A stretch of DNA of 64,000 nt from a virus: positions 1 to 64,000 of the IMG/VR virus record IMGVR_UViG_3300047323_000477; one strand, 5' to 3'. The notes beneath the pieces are model-generated. The model was not told where the DNA came from, searched no databases, and was given only the letters and a program-made list of their open reading frames with translations. This document shows, piece by piece, positions 31,160 through 40,115 of the stretch. The position numbers and the translations under genes were made by a program. The stretch's first letter is position 1; every line of letters begins with the position of its first letter.

Positions 31160-31674
31160 GCCAGATCAGCATCGACCAGAAGCGCCCGCGGGCCGTTTCC
31201 TCGTCCGCGTTCACGAGCCCCGACATCCGCCCCACCGGCCCGGCCGGTATCCAGACCCCGGCCGTGGAGCTGGGGCACGCGGATACCCCGCCATGGAGCC
31301 ATCGGCTTCTGCCCCCGTTCATCCGAGGGTTACTCGCTGACCTCGGCTGGTGGCAGGACCCGGCACCGCAACTGCCGTCCGTCCACCTCGAGCAGACCCT
31401 GGCCGTCCTCAAGAAGTACGGGTGGTGCCAGTCCCTCGACGTCACCCCCACCGGCCGGCTCTGCATCCGCGGCGCCCAGAACGTCCTCGAGAAGACCGGC
31501 CACACCACCCCGGAGGCCCGCGAAAAGGCCGTCGGCTACATGCAACAGGCCCTCGCCCAGGCCGGAATCAGCATGCAGTTCTTCGCCTGGAACGACCTGC
31601 CTGACCAGCAGTTTTCCGCAGTTGAGGCCCTTCTGACGGGGGCCGCCCGCCTTGCCCGAGAGAACGGAGAGTAA
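31156..31674 (+). CDS. DUF6197-like protein
   Basis: A 172-residue protein. The second half fits the DUF6197 pattern as I remember it: LEQTLAVLKKYGWCQ, GRLCIRGAQNVLE, and a C-terminal FFAWNDLPDQQFSAVEALLT. This small family is common on Streptomyces plasmids. Function unknown. GTG 31156 overlaps the previous stop. Confidence 0.75.
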   Translation: MSQISIDQKRPRAVSSSAFTSPDIRPTGPAGIQTPAVELGHADTPPWSHRLLPPFIRGLLADLGWWQDPAPQLPSVHLEQTLAVLKKYGWCQSLDVTPTGRLCIRGAQNVLEKTGHTTPEAREKAVGYMQQALAQAGISMQFFAWNDLPDQQFSAVEALLTGAARLARENGE

Positions 31675-31677
31675 AAA

Positions 31678-32283
31678 ATGTCCGCCCCCGAAGACGAATT
31701 CGAGCGCATCATCAAGGAATTCCGCGTGAACCCCTCCGAAATCATCGACCAGAACCCCTACAACGCCCCCACGCAGCACCAGAAGGCGGGCCTCACGAAG
31801 CGCGGAAAGGCCGCCCTCGGAATCGGTGCCGCGGTAATCGCCGGTGGCAGCCTGATCGGCTACCAGGTGCATTCCGCGAACGTCGCGGAACAGGAGACCA
31901 AGGCACAGGAACTCGCCGTGAAGTCGCAGGCCCTGGAGCTGGAGAAACTCCGCGAGACGAACCGCGCGAACGAATCCGACCGTAAGGAGAAGGCCAGCCA
32001 GGCGAAGGCCCGCCAGGCGTCCATCAACACGTGCGTGAAGGACAGCTCGGACCTGGTCGGCAAGGGCTTCGGCTCCCCGTCGCACCGGGACCTCGTGGAC
32101 GACTGCCAGGCCCAGTACGCCGACATCCCGGCCAGCGGCGACATGGAGGCCGCGGCCTCCGCTCAGGACACCGACAACAGCAACGGAGGCGGCGTGAACC
32201 AGGGCCTCCTGATCGGCGGCGGTGTCCTCGTCCTGTTCCTCGTGGGCGCCGCCAAGAAGGGCACCCGAACCAACCCCGCCTAG
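31678..32283 (+). CDS. Membrane protein with coiled-coil stalk and C-terminal span
   Basis: A 201-residue protein. Cytoplasmic N terminus, transmembrane span at about 42-60 (ALGIGAAVIAGGSLIGYQV), coiled coil at about 66-110, two cysteines (TCVKDSS, DDCQAQ), and a second span at about 175-192 (GLLIGGGVLVLFLVGAA). The loop between spans is probably extracellular. It sits within the transfer operon and may be part of the envelope transfer apparatus. Family not recognised. Confidence 0.72.
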   Translation: MSAPEDEFERIIKEFRVNPSEIIDQNPYNAPTQHQKAGLTKRGKAALGIGAAVIAGGSLIGYQVHSANVAEQETKAQELAVKSQALELEKLRETNRANESDRKEKASQAKARQASINTCVKDSSDLVGKGFGSPSHRDLVDDCQAQYADIPASGDMEAAASAQDTDNSNGGGVNQGLLIGGGVLVLFLVGAAKKGTRTNPA

Positions 32284-32412
32284 TTACTTCCCACTTCCTC
32301 CCAGCCCGAGAATGCCCGATCTTCGCCTCCCAGGGGGCGTCTGAACGGGCCTTTTCGGGGGCGGGAAGTCAGTAGGAAGTGATCACCGACACCAGAGAGA
32401 GTGAGGAATGTT

Positions 32413-34236
32413 GTGGCATCCGACGCGATCAATCCGGCAGTTCCCGGCCCGGCCGACCCGCCCGACGCGAACGCCCCTGGCCGCCCCGCCGAGGGTCTGA
32501 TCGCGTCCCTGCTCGCCCCCGTCGCACCCGCCCGGCCGACGTTCGACCTGACCGCTCCTGCGGGGGCGGGCGGGGCCACGGACGCGGCCGTCACGGGCGT
32601 CTCCAGCGCCGCCTTCCACGGCACTGAGGAGGCCACCCAGCAGGACAGCAAGGCCGCGGCCAACAGTGCCCAGAAGAAGGGCATCTGGCGGGCGTGGATG
32701 CTGGCCGGCGCAGCCCGCTGGGGACGGGGCGGCGGTACGCAGAACAAGCGCCTGGACATGAAGAAGGCAAAGGCTCAGGCGCAGCAGGTGAAGGAGACCC
32801 GAACGGTTTCGATAAACCGCTCTCCTGCCCCGCTCAGTAAGGGTTCTTTCGGCGCCGGTTCGAAGGGATCTAGCAATAAGTCTCTGAATTCGAAGGGTAA
32901 TTCTGGCGGTGCGGTGAAGGGCCCGCAGAATTCCAACGGGAAGGCTCACCAGGGTCCCGCCGGGCGTTCCGGAAACGGTGCCGGAACAGGCCCTGGTGGC
33001 AGCGGTGGCCGCGGACCGAGTGGCGGCCGCACAACCAACGGGCCGGGTGGGCGAGGTGACAGCGCTTCCCCGAAGAGCCCCAAGACGGATGCCGGTGGCC
33101 GCCGTACCCCGAAGCAGGAGAAGACCAGCCTGACGAAGGGCGGCACCACCAACAGCCCGAAGGACACGTCGGGTGGTTCCGCGGGCGGGAAGAAGGGCGC
33201 CCCGGGGCCGGCAGGCAGCCCCGGCAAGAGCGGCGGTACGGGCAGTGGCGGTTCGACCGGCGGCAGCAAGGGATCCGGTTCCGGCTGGTTCTCCAGCAGC
33301 AAGAACGGCAAGACCCCCGCCGCCAAGGACGCCCCCACCAGCAAGGACACCAAGCAGGCCCCGGCCCAGGGCGACAAGACGGCGAAGGGCAAGGACACCA
33401 AGGCCGCCCCCACCCCCGGCTCTGCCGCCACGGACCCGGCCAAGACGAACGGTAAGACGAAGGTCAACCTGCTCAAGCGCAAGCGCCAGACCCCCGACAT
33501 GGCCGGCCAGAAGAGCAGCCCGGACACCCCGGCCAACGGGAAGCGGTTCTCCACCCGGGAGTCCCGCGAGACCGGATACCGCGACGGCACCCGCGCCGCG
33601 AAGGTCGCCGCCCACACCAAGGCGTACCGCGACGGCGTCAAGGACGGATGGGCCGACACCACCCAGGCCGCCGACCAGCAAAAGAGCCGCCTGGACGAGG
33701 CACACCAGGCACGCATCAAGGCCCGAGACGAGGAGAAGCCCGTGACCGGCATAGAAACCAGCGCGGACTACCACCAGCCCGAACCGATCGGCGTGAAGGA
33801 GGTCACCACCTCACACGTCGTCCTCGGCGACGGCGCGGCAAGGGAGTCCCTGAGCCGCGCCGAGGTTCGCTCCCTGAAGGGCTTCGAGCGGCGCCTGGAA
33901 GCGAAGACCGGAACCATGACGAAGATCGGGGAGCAGACGAAGTCCCTGAAGGGGCACGCCGACGAGCAGGCGAAGAAGGTCACCAAGCTCCTCGAGGACG
34001 CCAAGGCCGTCAAGGGCGGCGAGAAGCTGGCCGGCAGCCTCGCCAAGCTGCAGGAGGCCGCCGCAGTCCAGGCCGGCAAGGCCGAAGACATCCACAAGCG
34101 GGCCGTCCGCGCAGCCGAGGGCTGCGGCGTGGCCCTGGCCAACGTTGAGACCCGGTACGGCGGCATGTACAAGGCCGTCGTCGACTCCGACGAGACCGCC
34201 CCCGCCGAACTCCGCTTCTACAAGGACCAGGGGTGA
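32413..34236 (+). CDS. Long Gly/Ser/Lys-rich protein of the transfer operon
   Basis: A 607-residue protein. GTG 32413 is preferred over GTG 32401 because GAGGAA precedes it. Residues about 130-370 are extremely low complexity (Gly, Ser, Lys, Pro, Thr; e.g. GPGGSGGRGPSGGRTTNGPG). A basic region (TRESRETGYRDGTRAAKVAA) and a C-terminal coiled-coil domain (KTGTMTKIGEQTKSLKGHAD, LAKLQEAAAVQAGKAEDIHK) follow. A 130-base leader with inverted ACTTCC repeats precedes it. It directly precedes the TraB module and may be a DNA-binding or scaffold protein; the function is inferred only from position. Confidence 0.72.
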   Translation: MASDAINPAVPGPADPPDANAPGRPAEGLIASLLAPVAPARPTFDLTAPAGAGGATDAAVTGVSSAAFHGTEEATQQDSKAAANSAQKKGIWRAWMLAGAARWGRGGGTQNKRLDMKKAKAQAQQVKETRTVSINRSPAPLSKGSFGAGSKGSSNKSLNSKGNSGGAVKGPQNSNGKAHQGPAGRSGNGAGTGPGGSGGRGPSGGRTTNGPGGRGDSASPKSPKTDAGGRRTPKQEKTSLTKGGTTNSPKDTSGGSAGGKKGAPGPAGSPGKSGGTGSGGSTGGSKGSGSGWFSSSKNGKTPAAKDAPTSKDTKQAPAQGDKTAKGKDTKAAPTPGSAATDPAKTNGKTKVNLLKRKRQTPDMAGQKSSPDTPANGKRFSTRESRETGYRDGTRAAKVAAHTKAYRDGVKDGWADTTQAADQQKSRLDEAHQARIKARDEEKPVTGIETSADYHQPEPIGVKEVTTSHVVLGDGAARESLSRAEVRSLKGFERRLEAKTGTMTKIGEQTKSLKGHADEQAKKVTKLLEDAKAVKGGEKLAGSLAKLQEAAAVQAGKAEDIHKRAVRAAEGCGVALANVETRYGGMYKAVVDSDETAPAELRFYKDQG

Positions 34237-34242
34237 CCAGCC

Positions 34243-34620
34243 ATGGCTGACCTGACGTACAAGCAGCTCCAGAAGGCCGTGACTGACCTCGCGAAGGACG
34301 TTGCCAAGGGATCGGACGCCATTCGGACCGTTGCCCGGCAGATCGACGAAGAGGCGCAGGACACGGCCCGCGTTGCCGAGGCGATCGCCGGGGTGGGAGT
34401 CGACCGCGACACCGTCTCCGAGACCAGCGAACTGTCAAAGATCATGCGTGGGGTGTCCGAAGCCGCCCTCGCCTACGCGTCCGCCGGCGACAACACGACC
34501 AAAGCCGCCAAGGCCGCATACGACCAGGCCCACACCACCCACAACGGGATACAGGAGGCCTACTCCCGCTCCACCGTCAACATCAGCAACCTCAACCGCG
34601 AATGGCTGCGCCAGGAATAG
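34243..34620 (+). CDS. Helical protein between transfer genes
   Basis: A 125-residue, mostly helical protein (YKQLQKAVTDLAKDVAKGSD, AIRTVARQIDEEAQDTARVA). It has no membrane span. It begins six bases after the previous gene and precedes the translocase by 83 bases. It could partner the C-terminal coiled coil of the upstream product. Unknown family. Confidence 0.7.
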   Translation: MADLTYKQLQKAVTDLAKDVAKGSDAIRTVARQIDEEAQDTARVAEAIAGVGVDRDTVSETSELSKIMRGVSEAALAYASAGDNTTKAAKAAYDQAHTTHNGIQEAYSRSTVNISNLNREWLRQE

Positions 34621-34703
34621 CGGACCCGACGGGCGGGACCAGGAGGCACCCCGGTCCCGCCCCCCATACCCCGGACTACCTACAACCCACGAAGGAGTAT
34701 CCA

Positions 34704-36983
34704 GTGACCACCAACGCCACGACCACCCCGCGCGCCACGTCCGCTGAGCGCACCGCAGCCATTGTCACAACCGCCGCGCCCGTCGCCGTCGGCCTCGTGG
34801 CTCCGTTCCTCGACGGCGGCGCCGCACTGACCGCAGCCATTGCCTACGCTGGCGCGGCCAGCGTGACCGCCCTGAACTACTTTGAGCGCCTCCCGCAGGC
34901 CCTGACAGACAACCTCCCCGCAGAGGACATCGTCCAGGCCCACAAGACCCCGCTGTTCATCTGCACCATCACCACCGGAATGTCCCTCGGCATGGGCAGC
35001 ATCATGGGACCGGACGGCGCCGATGCATTGATGGCAGGAATGCTCGACCCGATGTCCATCCCTGGCATCGTGTCCCTCGGCTGGTGGGCTGCTGTCGCCC
35101 TCGTGCCGTGGAAGCTGCGCAACGTCCTCGGCCGCAAGCCCAAGGCAGCCACCCTCGTGCAGGGCGCCCCGGTGGGTGCACCCGCGCCCGCCCTGCCGCT
35201 CACCGGCGCGCAGGCGATCCTCAAGCGGTGGGCAGAGCACGTATCCCACCCCCAGAACGGGGCACACCGGGGACAGGAGCTCACCGTCCGCACCTGCGGG
35301 ACCACCCGCTGGGTCGGCACCATCACCGCCCCTGTCGGATCGTCCGTCACCGTCACCGCGGAGACGGTGTCCTCCGTCTACCAGATCCCCGCCGCATGGA
35401 TCTCCTTCAAGGCCGGCGCCCACGCAGGGGAGCGCCACATCGCCGTGAACCTGACCGCCCCCGCCGACCTCGACCCGTCCACCCTGACCGGGGCGTGGAA
35501 GAAGTGGGTGGCCAAGCCCAACGGCCTCATGGCCGGCACCCACCTCAAGGACCTCCGGGACGACCCCAACACCGGCGGGCAGGTCGCCCTCATCGTTGCC
35601 GGAGACGACCTCGACCGCCTTCGCCACCCCGACCGCATGGACCTTGCCGGAGCCATGCGCGTCACCAACCCGCTGCTGATCTCCTACGAGCCCCGCCAGA
35701 ACCCCCGCGAAGCCGTCATCCGCAAGATGGACCGCAACCCCCTCGAGCAGGGCACCCCGTTCCCCGGCGTGCACGTCCTCAAGGCCAACGCCAACGGCTA
35801 CATCGAACTCGGCCGAGGCGTCTCTGGATTCCCCGCCCGCATCCAGCTCCACGACCCGGCACTCGGCGCCCAGCACTGCATCGTCGCCGGGGTCACCGGC
35901 TCCGGAAAGGGCGGCACCCTCCAGCTCATCGCCCTCGCCCACCACGTCAACGGATCCGCGATCATCTACGCCGACCCCAAGGGATCCTCGAACCCGGCGA
36001 TCGAGACGATGGCCGCCTACTCCGGTCTCGGCCCGGACGACGCCATGGGGGCCCTCCGCCTCTGGTACCACGGCCTCCAGCACCGGGTTGCAGAGTCCGC
36101 GCGCCTCAGCATGAAGAACTTCAAGCCCAGCCCAGACCGCCCGTGGGCGCCCCTCATCCTCGACGAGGCCAGCAAACTCCTCGGAGAGAACGCCGAGCAC
36201 CGCAAGGAAGCCACCTTCATCATCAACGCCGGCGCCACCTTGGGCCGCTCCCTCGGCATGCCCGTCATCCTCGCCAACCAGCTCATGCAGCTCGCTCAGC
36301 TCGGCGGAGACGCCGCGATCCGCGACAACGTCTTCTACGGCGGATCCCTGATCCTCCTCCGCTCCGACTCTCAGCAGAAGCACCTCATCGACCTCCCCGA
36401 GAACTTCGCCGGCTGCAACCCCGCCGACATCCCCCCGGCCTGGTCTGGCGACCGCGACATGGTCTACGACCCCAACACCCCGCCGGACGACCCGAAGCGC
36501 ACCTTCGGACTCGCGTTCGCCGCCAGCCCCGGCGCCCACGCCGAGATGATGCGGAACTGGATCCTCGAGGACGCCACCCCGCACATCGACACCGACAACA
36601 TCGTCATCCCCGCCGACTGGCCGTTCTGGGACCAGCGCCACGAGCTCGCCACCCAGTCCGTCCTCCCCGACGACCAGGCCGGCAGCGACGATGACGACGA
36701 CTTCGCCAGCGGCATGCTGTTCGGCTCCGTCAACGTGTCGAAGAAGGGCCCCTCGGCCGACGACAAGATCCTCCGGGCGCTTGAGGAGATCGCCGACCCG
36801 CTCGGCCTCGAGGTCATCTACAAGGACAAGGCCGAGATCGCCGTCCTCGCCAGGCTGGAAGGCTCCACCTTCGACAACGCCCTGTCCCGCCTGTACAAGG
36901 CCGAGAAGATCCACCGCCAGATGAGGGACGGCAAGGAAGTCCGCGGCTACTACGGCCTCGGCCCGGCCCCCGAAGACCAATGA
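34704..36983 (+). CDS. traB: TraB/FtsK-type conjugative DNA translocase
   Basis: A 759-residue protein. GTG 34704 has GAAGGAG eleven bases upstream. The first ~130 residues contain hydrophobic spans (TAAIVTTAAPVAVGLVAPFL, then SIPGIVSLGWWAAVALV). The ATPase core has Walker A GVTGSGKGGTLQL (about 397-409) and Walker B WAPLILDEASKLL (about 480-492). The C-terminal ~80 residues look like a winged helix (DDKILRALEEIADPLGLEVI, EGSTFDNALSRLYKAEKIHR), as in Streptomyces TraB, which uses it to bind clt repeats. Streptomyces TraB alone moves double-stranded plasmid DNA between hyphae. Finding it beside a virion gene set is the central oddity of this window. Confidence 0.9.
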   Translation: MTTNATTTPRATSAERTAAIVTTAAPVAVGLVAPFLDGGAALTAAIAYAGAASVTALNYFERLPQALTDNLPAEDIVQAHKTPLFICTITTGMSLGMGSIMGPDGADALMAGMLDPMSIPGIVSLGWWAAVALVPWKLRNVLGRKPKAATLVQGAPVGAPAPALPLTGAQAILKRWAEHVSHPQNGAHRGQELTVRTCGTTRWVGTITAPVGSSVTVTAETVSSVYQIPAAWISFKAGAHAGERHIAVNLTAPADLDPSTLTGAWKKWVAKPNGLMAGTHLKDLRDDPNTGGQVALIVAGDDLDRLRHPDRMDLAGAMRVTNPLLISYEPRQNPREAVIRKMDRNPLEQGTPFPGVHVLKANANGYIELGRGVSGFPARIQLHDPALGAQHCIVAGVTGSGKGGTLQLIALAHHVNGSAIIYADPKGSSNPAIETMAAYSGLGPDDAMGALRLWYHGLQHRVAESARLSMKNFKPSPDRPWAPLILDEASKLLGENAEHRKEATFIINAGATLGRSLGMPVILANQLMQLAQLGGDAAIRDNVFYGGSLILLRSDSQQKHLIDLPENFAGCNPADIPPAWSGDRDMVYDPNTPPDDPKRTFGLAFAASPGAHAEMMRNWILEDATPHIDTDNIVIPADWPFWDQRHELATQSVLPDDQAGSDDDDDFASGMLFGSVNVSKKGPSADDKILRALEEIADPLGLEVIYKDKAEIAVLARLEGSTFDNALSRLYKAEKIHRQMRDGKEVRGYYGLGPAPEDQ

Positions 36984-37188
36984 CCCGCAGGGGGAACCGG
37001 GGGAGGAGCAGCCCGGACAAACCCCTGATCGTGCGCCACGATTGAGTTGCACGGCCGGTCAGGGAGCCCCGGTGTCCCCGCGCCCACTCCCCGGCCAGGC
37101 CGTGCAACGCATAGCCACCCGGAACGCGGGCAGCAGACCGAACAACCCCGCTCGAGCCGGTACTTCCCCCGACCTGCTCGAGACACCC

Positions 37189-37223
37189 GGCCCCCATCAG
37201 GCACCCCCCGCCTGGTGGGGGCC
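37189..37223. terminator. Convergent-junction hairpin
   Basis: Fourteen-base arms GGCCCCCATCAGGC (37189-37202) and GCCTGGTGGGGGCC (37210-37223) pair with one wobble around a 7-base loop. It lies between the end of traB (plus) and the end of the lipoprotein gene (minus). The rest of the 254-base gap (36984-37237) shows nothing else clear; I could not identify TraB recognition (clt) repeats. Confidence 0.75.
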
Positions 37224-37237
37224 GCGGCATGCCCCGG

Positions 37238-37897
37238 CTACTTCACCGGCTTCCAGATTCCGCAGTCCCGAGTCGTGAACTGCCCATCCGACGCACGGAT
37301 TGTCACCGTGATCTGCTGCGCCGACGTCGCGAAGCTGTTGTCGATGATGTCCCCACCCCTGGAAGTCCGCTCCCAGTAGCAGTCCGCCAGGTCACCCTTC
37401 GCCCGGTACGTGCCCGGCCCGATCGCATCGTCGGCCGTCCCCGGCTTCGCCTTCACCTTGTACGTGCCATCCGAGTACGACCGGGACGCCTTCCCGTCCA
37501 ACGCCTTCTCCACCGTCGTCATCAACTCCGGGCACAGCTTCGGCACCCCCATCCGCAGCACCGCAGCCTCGTCCTCGGTCGGCTTCCGCATCATCAGCCA
37601 CTCAGCCGGATCGTCATCCACATCCTTGCGCTCCGGCAGCGCTTTGCAGATGTCCGCCACATAGTCGGACGCCGACTCACCAGGCATCCACCCCTTCGCG
37701 GTCGCCTCCTGGTCGATCTCGTCCTCCCAAGTCGGCGGCTCCTCCACCGTCAGAGAAGGCGCCGGTGCGGCCTCCGATACCGACGGACTCGAGGCCGCAG
37801 GCTTCGCATCATCACCGCCATCGCTTCCGCACCCCGACACCAGCGCCAGCGCGACGAATCCCGCCGCAACAGCCCCCACCCCACCCATATGCCTCAT
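37238..37897 (-). CDS. Lipoprotein with GTY domain
   Basis: A 219-residue protein beginning at ATG 37897; ATG 37888 is also possible and has GAGG closer. A signal peptide with lipobox ALALVSGC predicts lipidation of the cysteine. A Ser/Pro/Glu linker follows, then a helical domain (TWEDEIDQEATAKGWMPGES, VPKLCPELMTTVEKALDG), and a C-terminal beta domain with IGPGTYRAKGDLADCYWERT and CGIWKP. The terminal domain resembles that of the 20836 gene and is common in secreted Streptomyces proteins. In phages, surface lipoproteins often exclude superinfecting phages; that role is inferred. Confidence 0.82.
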   Translation of the reverse strand: MRHMGGVGAVAAGFVALALVSGCGSDGGDDAKPAASSPSVSEAAPAPSLTVEEPPTWEDEIDQEATAKGWMPGESASDYVADICKALPERKDVDDDPAEWLMMRKPTEDEAAVLRMGVPKLCPELMTTVEKALDGKASRSYSDGTYKVKAKPGTADDAIGPGTYRAKGDLADCYWERTSRGGDIIDNSFATSAQQITVTIRASDGQFTTRDCGIWKPVK

Positions 37898-37964
37898 GCC
37901 GCGCAGGATCCCACCAGGACCGGGCAGGGGGAAGAAAGACCGGCACATCGGGGATCATCGGTTA

Positions 37965-37979
37965 CAGGCGCGGGGCCTG
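37965..37979 (+). repeat. Late-gene leader motif, copy A
   Basis: CAGGCGCGGGGCCTG, 32 bases before the terminase small subunit start. The identical 15-mer occurs at 42030-42044 before the scaffold gene, and a 12-base core lies in the hairpin at 40086 before the portal gene. Its CAGGC/GCCTG ends can pair. It may be an operator, promoter part or RNA element. Confidence 0.55.
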
Positions 37980-38010
37980 ACGACAACACAGAGCGGGAGC
38001 CCCGACCGCC

Positions 38011-38496
38011 ATGCCAGCCTCCAGAGCAAAGCAAGCCGAGACCGCAGGCCGCCGCGCCGACCTCATCCGACTGCGCCGCAGCGGCGTCCGATTCGATGAC
38101 CCGCTCATCCTCGCCCTCGGGTACAGCAGCTCCGGCGCAGCGCGGAAGGACCTCATCCGCGCCCTCGAGCAGAACCGTGACGAGGAAGCTGCCGAGGTCT
38201 CCGTCTACCGGCAGCAGGAGAACGAGCGGTACGACGTCATGCTCCGCGCCATCTGGGCAGAGGTCGAAGCCGGTGACCTCCGGTCCATCGAGACGGCCCT
38301 GAAGATCTCCGACCGGCGTTCCAAGCTGAACGGGTGGGACGCCCCCGTGCGCACCGAACTGTCCGGCCCCGACGGAGGCGCCGTCCCTCTCGGCAGCGGG
38401 TCGCTGACCGAGCTGAACACCCTCATCAGCCTTGCGGGAGAGACCAGTACCGACGAGCAGGGCAGCCAGGGGCCCACGCGTGACCACGACGGATGA
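38011..38496 (+). CDS. terS: Terminase small subunit
   Basis: A 161-residue protein. An N-terminal helix-turn-helix-like region (RRADLIRLRRSGVRFDDPLI, GYSSSGAARKDLIRALEQ) is followed by helices (YRQQENERYDVMLRAIWAEV, LRSIETALKISDRRSKLNGW) typical of small terminases that recognise the packaging site. It overlaps the large subunit start by 17 bases. The assignment rests on this architecture and its position directly before terL. Confidence 0.83.
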   Translation: MPASRAKQAETAGRRADLIRLRRSGVRFDDPLILALGYSSSGAARKDLIRALEQNRDEEAAEVSVYRQQENERYDVMLRAIWAEVEAGDLRSIETALKISDRRSKLNGWDAPVRTELSGPDGGAVPLGSGSLTELNTLISLAGETSTDEQGSQGPTRDHDG

Positions 38497-40042
38497 CCTC
38501 CTCGAGGACACCCTCCTCGAGCACTACCGGACCCTTCCCGTCGCCGCCCGCAAGCGCATCGCCCAGCAGGCCGGCCCCGACGTGCGCCGCCGACTGGCCT
38601 GGGTGGAACGCCAGATGGCCATGGACCTGTCCCCGGGCGCCCTTGCCGCAGTCCTCACCGAGAACCGGGAGAAGCAGGCCCCGCACCTCGACATGATTGA
38701 TGACGTGTTCCGTCGCATTGCCGCAGGCGAGCGCATGCAGGTGATGATTACCTGCCCGCCGCGGCACGGAAAAAGCCAGAGGGCGTCCCGCTGGGGTCCG
38801 CTCTGGTACCTGCGGCGCAACCCGACCGCCCGCGTCATGCTCGCCTCCTACGGTGCCGAACTCGCCGACGACCACGGCCGATGGGTCCGCGACCAGCTTC
38901 GCGAGCACTCCGACACCCTCGGCGTCCGCCTCGACCCCGGATCCCACGCCGCGAACCGGTTCGACCTCGAAGCACCGCGCGGGTCGTCCGTGCGCGGCGG
39001 CATGGTCACCGCCGGCGTCGGAGGCTCGCTTACTGGCAAAGGATTTTCGCTCGGTGTGATCGATGATCCTTTTAAAGGCTCCGACGACGCGAACAGCCCA
39101 GCCCAACGCCAACGCGTCTGGGACTGGTACCGGTCCGTCTTCTACACGCGTCGTGCCCCCGGCGCCTCCATCGTCTTGATCAACACCAGGTGGCATGAGC
39201 TCGACCTGTCCGGACAGATCCTCGCCACCGAACCCGAGAACTGGACCCTCATCGACCTGCCGGCCCTCGCCCTGTCCGCCACCGACCCCCTCGGACGCGA
39301 ACCCGGCGAAGCCCTGTGGCCCGCCCAGTACGATGCCGAAGAACTCCACCGCACCAAGAAGGCCGTCGGCGAACGAGTCTGGTGGGCGCTCTACCAACAG
39401 CAGCCCCGCCCCCTCGAAGGCGGCGTGTGGAAGTGGCCCTGGATCACCGAGAACCGCATCGACCCGATCGCGTTCCGGGCCGTCGACCTCTCCCGCGTCG
39501 TCGTCGCCCTCGACCCCGCCGGAGGCGACACCCCAGGACACGACGAATCCGGAATCGTTGCCGCAGGCCGCTCCACCGACGGCCACTACTACGTCCTCGC
39601 CGACCGCACCGGCAACCACTCCGCCGACGCCCGAGGGCGCGAGACGTGCATCCTCGCCCTTGACCTGCAGGCGGACGCCATCGTCGTGGAGACGAACTAC
39701 GGCGGCGACATGGCACGCCAGAACGTCGTCCAGGCATGGGCCGAGCTCGAGCGGCAAGGCCGAACCAAGGGCCAGCCGATGCCCAGGATCGTCGAAGTGA
39801 CCGCGAAGAAGGGGAAGCGGCTGCGCGCCGAGCCCATCGCCCAGCTGTACGAAACCGGGCTCGTCCACCACACTGCAGAGTTCCCCGCACTGGAGACACA
39901 GATGGTCACCTGGGTGCCTGGCCTCGACTCACCCGACCGCATGGACGCCGCCGTCCACGCCCTCACCGAGCTCGCCAACCCTGCCTCCGCGTCCGTGGGT
40001 AGCTCCTCGTACGCCGACCAGAGGCTAACGGGCCGCCGTTGA
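38480..40042 (+). CDS. terL: Terminase large subunit
   Basis: A 520-residue protein from GTG 38480. The ATPase half has a Walker A-like TCPPRHGKSQ (about 91-100), Walker B LGVIDDPFKG and a coupling motif INTRWHELD. The nuclease half has RNase H-like acidic residues: VVALDPAGGD, then IVVETNYGG and DSPDRMDAAVHAL. It cuts and pumps phage DNA into the prohead. Complete and of normal length. Confidence 0.94.
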   Translation: MTTTDDLLEDTLLEHYRTLPVAARKRIAQQAGPDVRRRLAWVERQMAMDLSPGALAAVLTENREKQAPHLDMIDDVFRRIAAGERMQVMITCPPRHGKSQRASRWGPLWYLRRNPTARVMLASYGAELADDHGRWVRDQLREHSDTLGVRLDPGSHAANRFDLEAPRGSSVRGGMVTAGVGGSLTGKGFSLGVIDDPFKGSDDANSPAQRQRVWDWYRSVFYTRRAPGASIVLINTRWHELDLSGQILATEPENWTLIDLPALALSATDPLGREPGEALWPAQYDAEELHRTKKAVGERVWWALYQQQPRPLEGGVWKWPWITENRIDPIAFRAVDLSRVVVALDPAGGDTPGHDESGIVAAGRSTDGHYYVLADRTGNHSADARGRETCILALDLQADAIVVETNYGGDMARQNVVQAWAELERQGRTKGQPMPRIVEVTAKKGKRLRAEPIAQLYETGLVHHTAEFPALETQMVTWVPGLDSPDRMDAAVHALTELANPASASVGSSSYADQRLTGRR

Positions 40043-40055
40043 CCGGGGGCAACAC

Positions 40056-40099
40056 CCAGGCCCCGCGCCCGTACGCTGATCACATGGCGCGGGGCCTGG
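40056..40099 (+). repeat. Perfect 14-bp inverted repeat between terL and portal genes
   Basis: CCAGGCCCCGCGCC (40056-40069) and GGCGCGGGGCCTGG (40086-40099) pair perfectly. The 16-base loop holds CGTACGCTGATCA (40070-40082), a 13-mer repeated exactly at 60884-60896. The right arm shares its core with the leader motifs at 37965 and 42030. No U-tract follows. It could be a late promoter/operator or an RNA processing signal. Confidence 0.7.
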
Positions 40100-40115
40100 T
40101 GCAGAGGGGTTTCTG

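Noticed and set aside
34680-37052. A 790-codon open frame on the minus strand opposite traB
   Set aside because: It is a composition shadow: the plus strand has full FtsK/TraB motifs and a ribosome binding site, while the minus product is a Gly/Val/Glu repeat without domains. High GC with rare stop codons explains it.
36984-37237. TraB recognition (clt) repeats downstream of traB
   Set aside because: Only GC-rich hairpins were found; no clear set of direct 8-bp repeats such as those bound by pSVH1 TraB.
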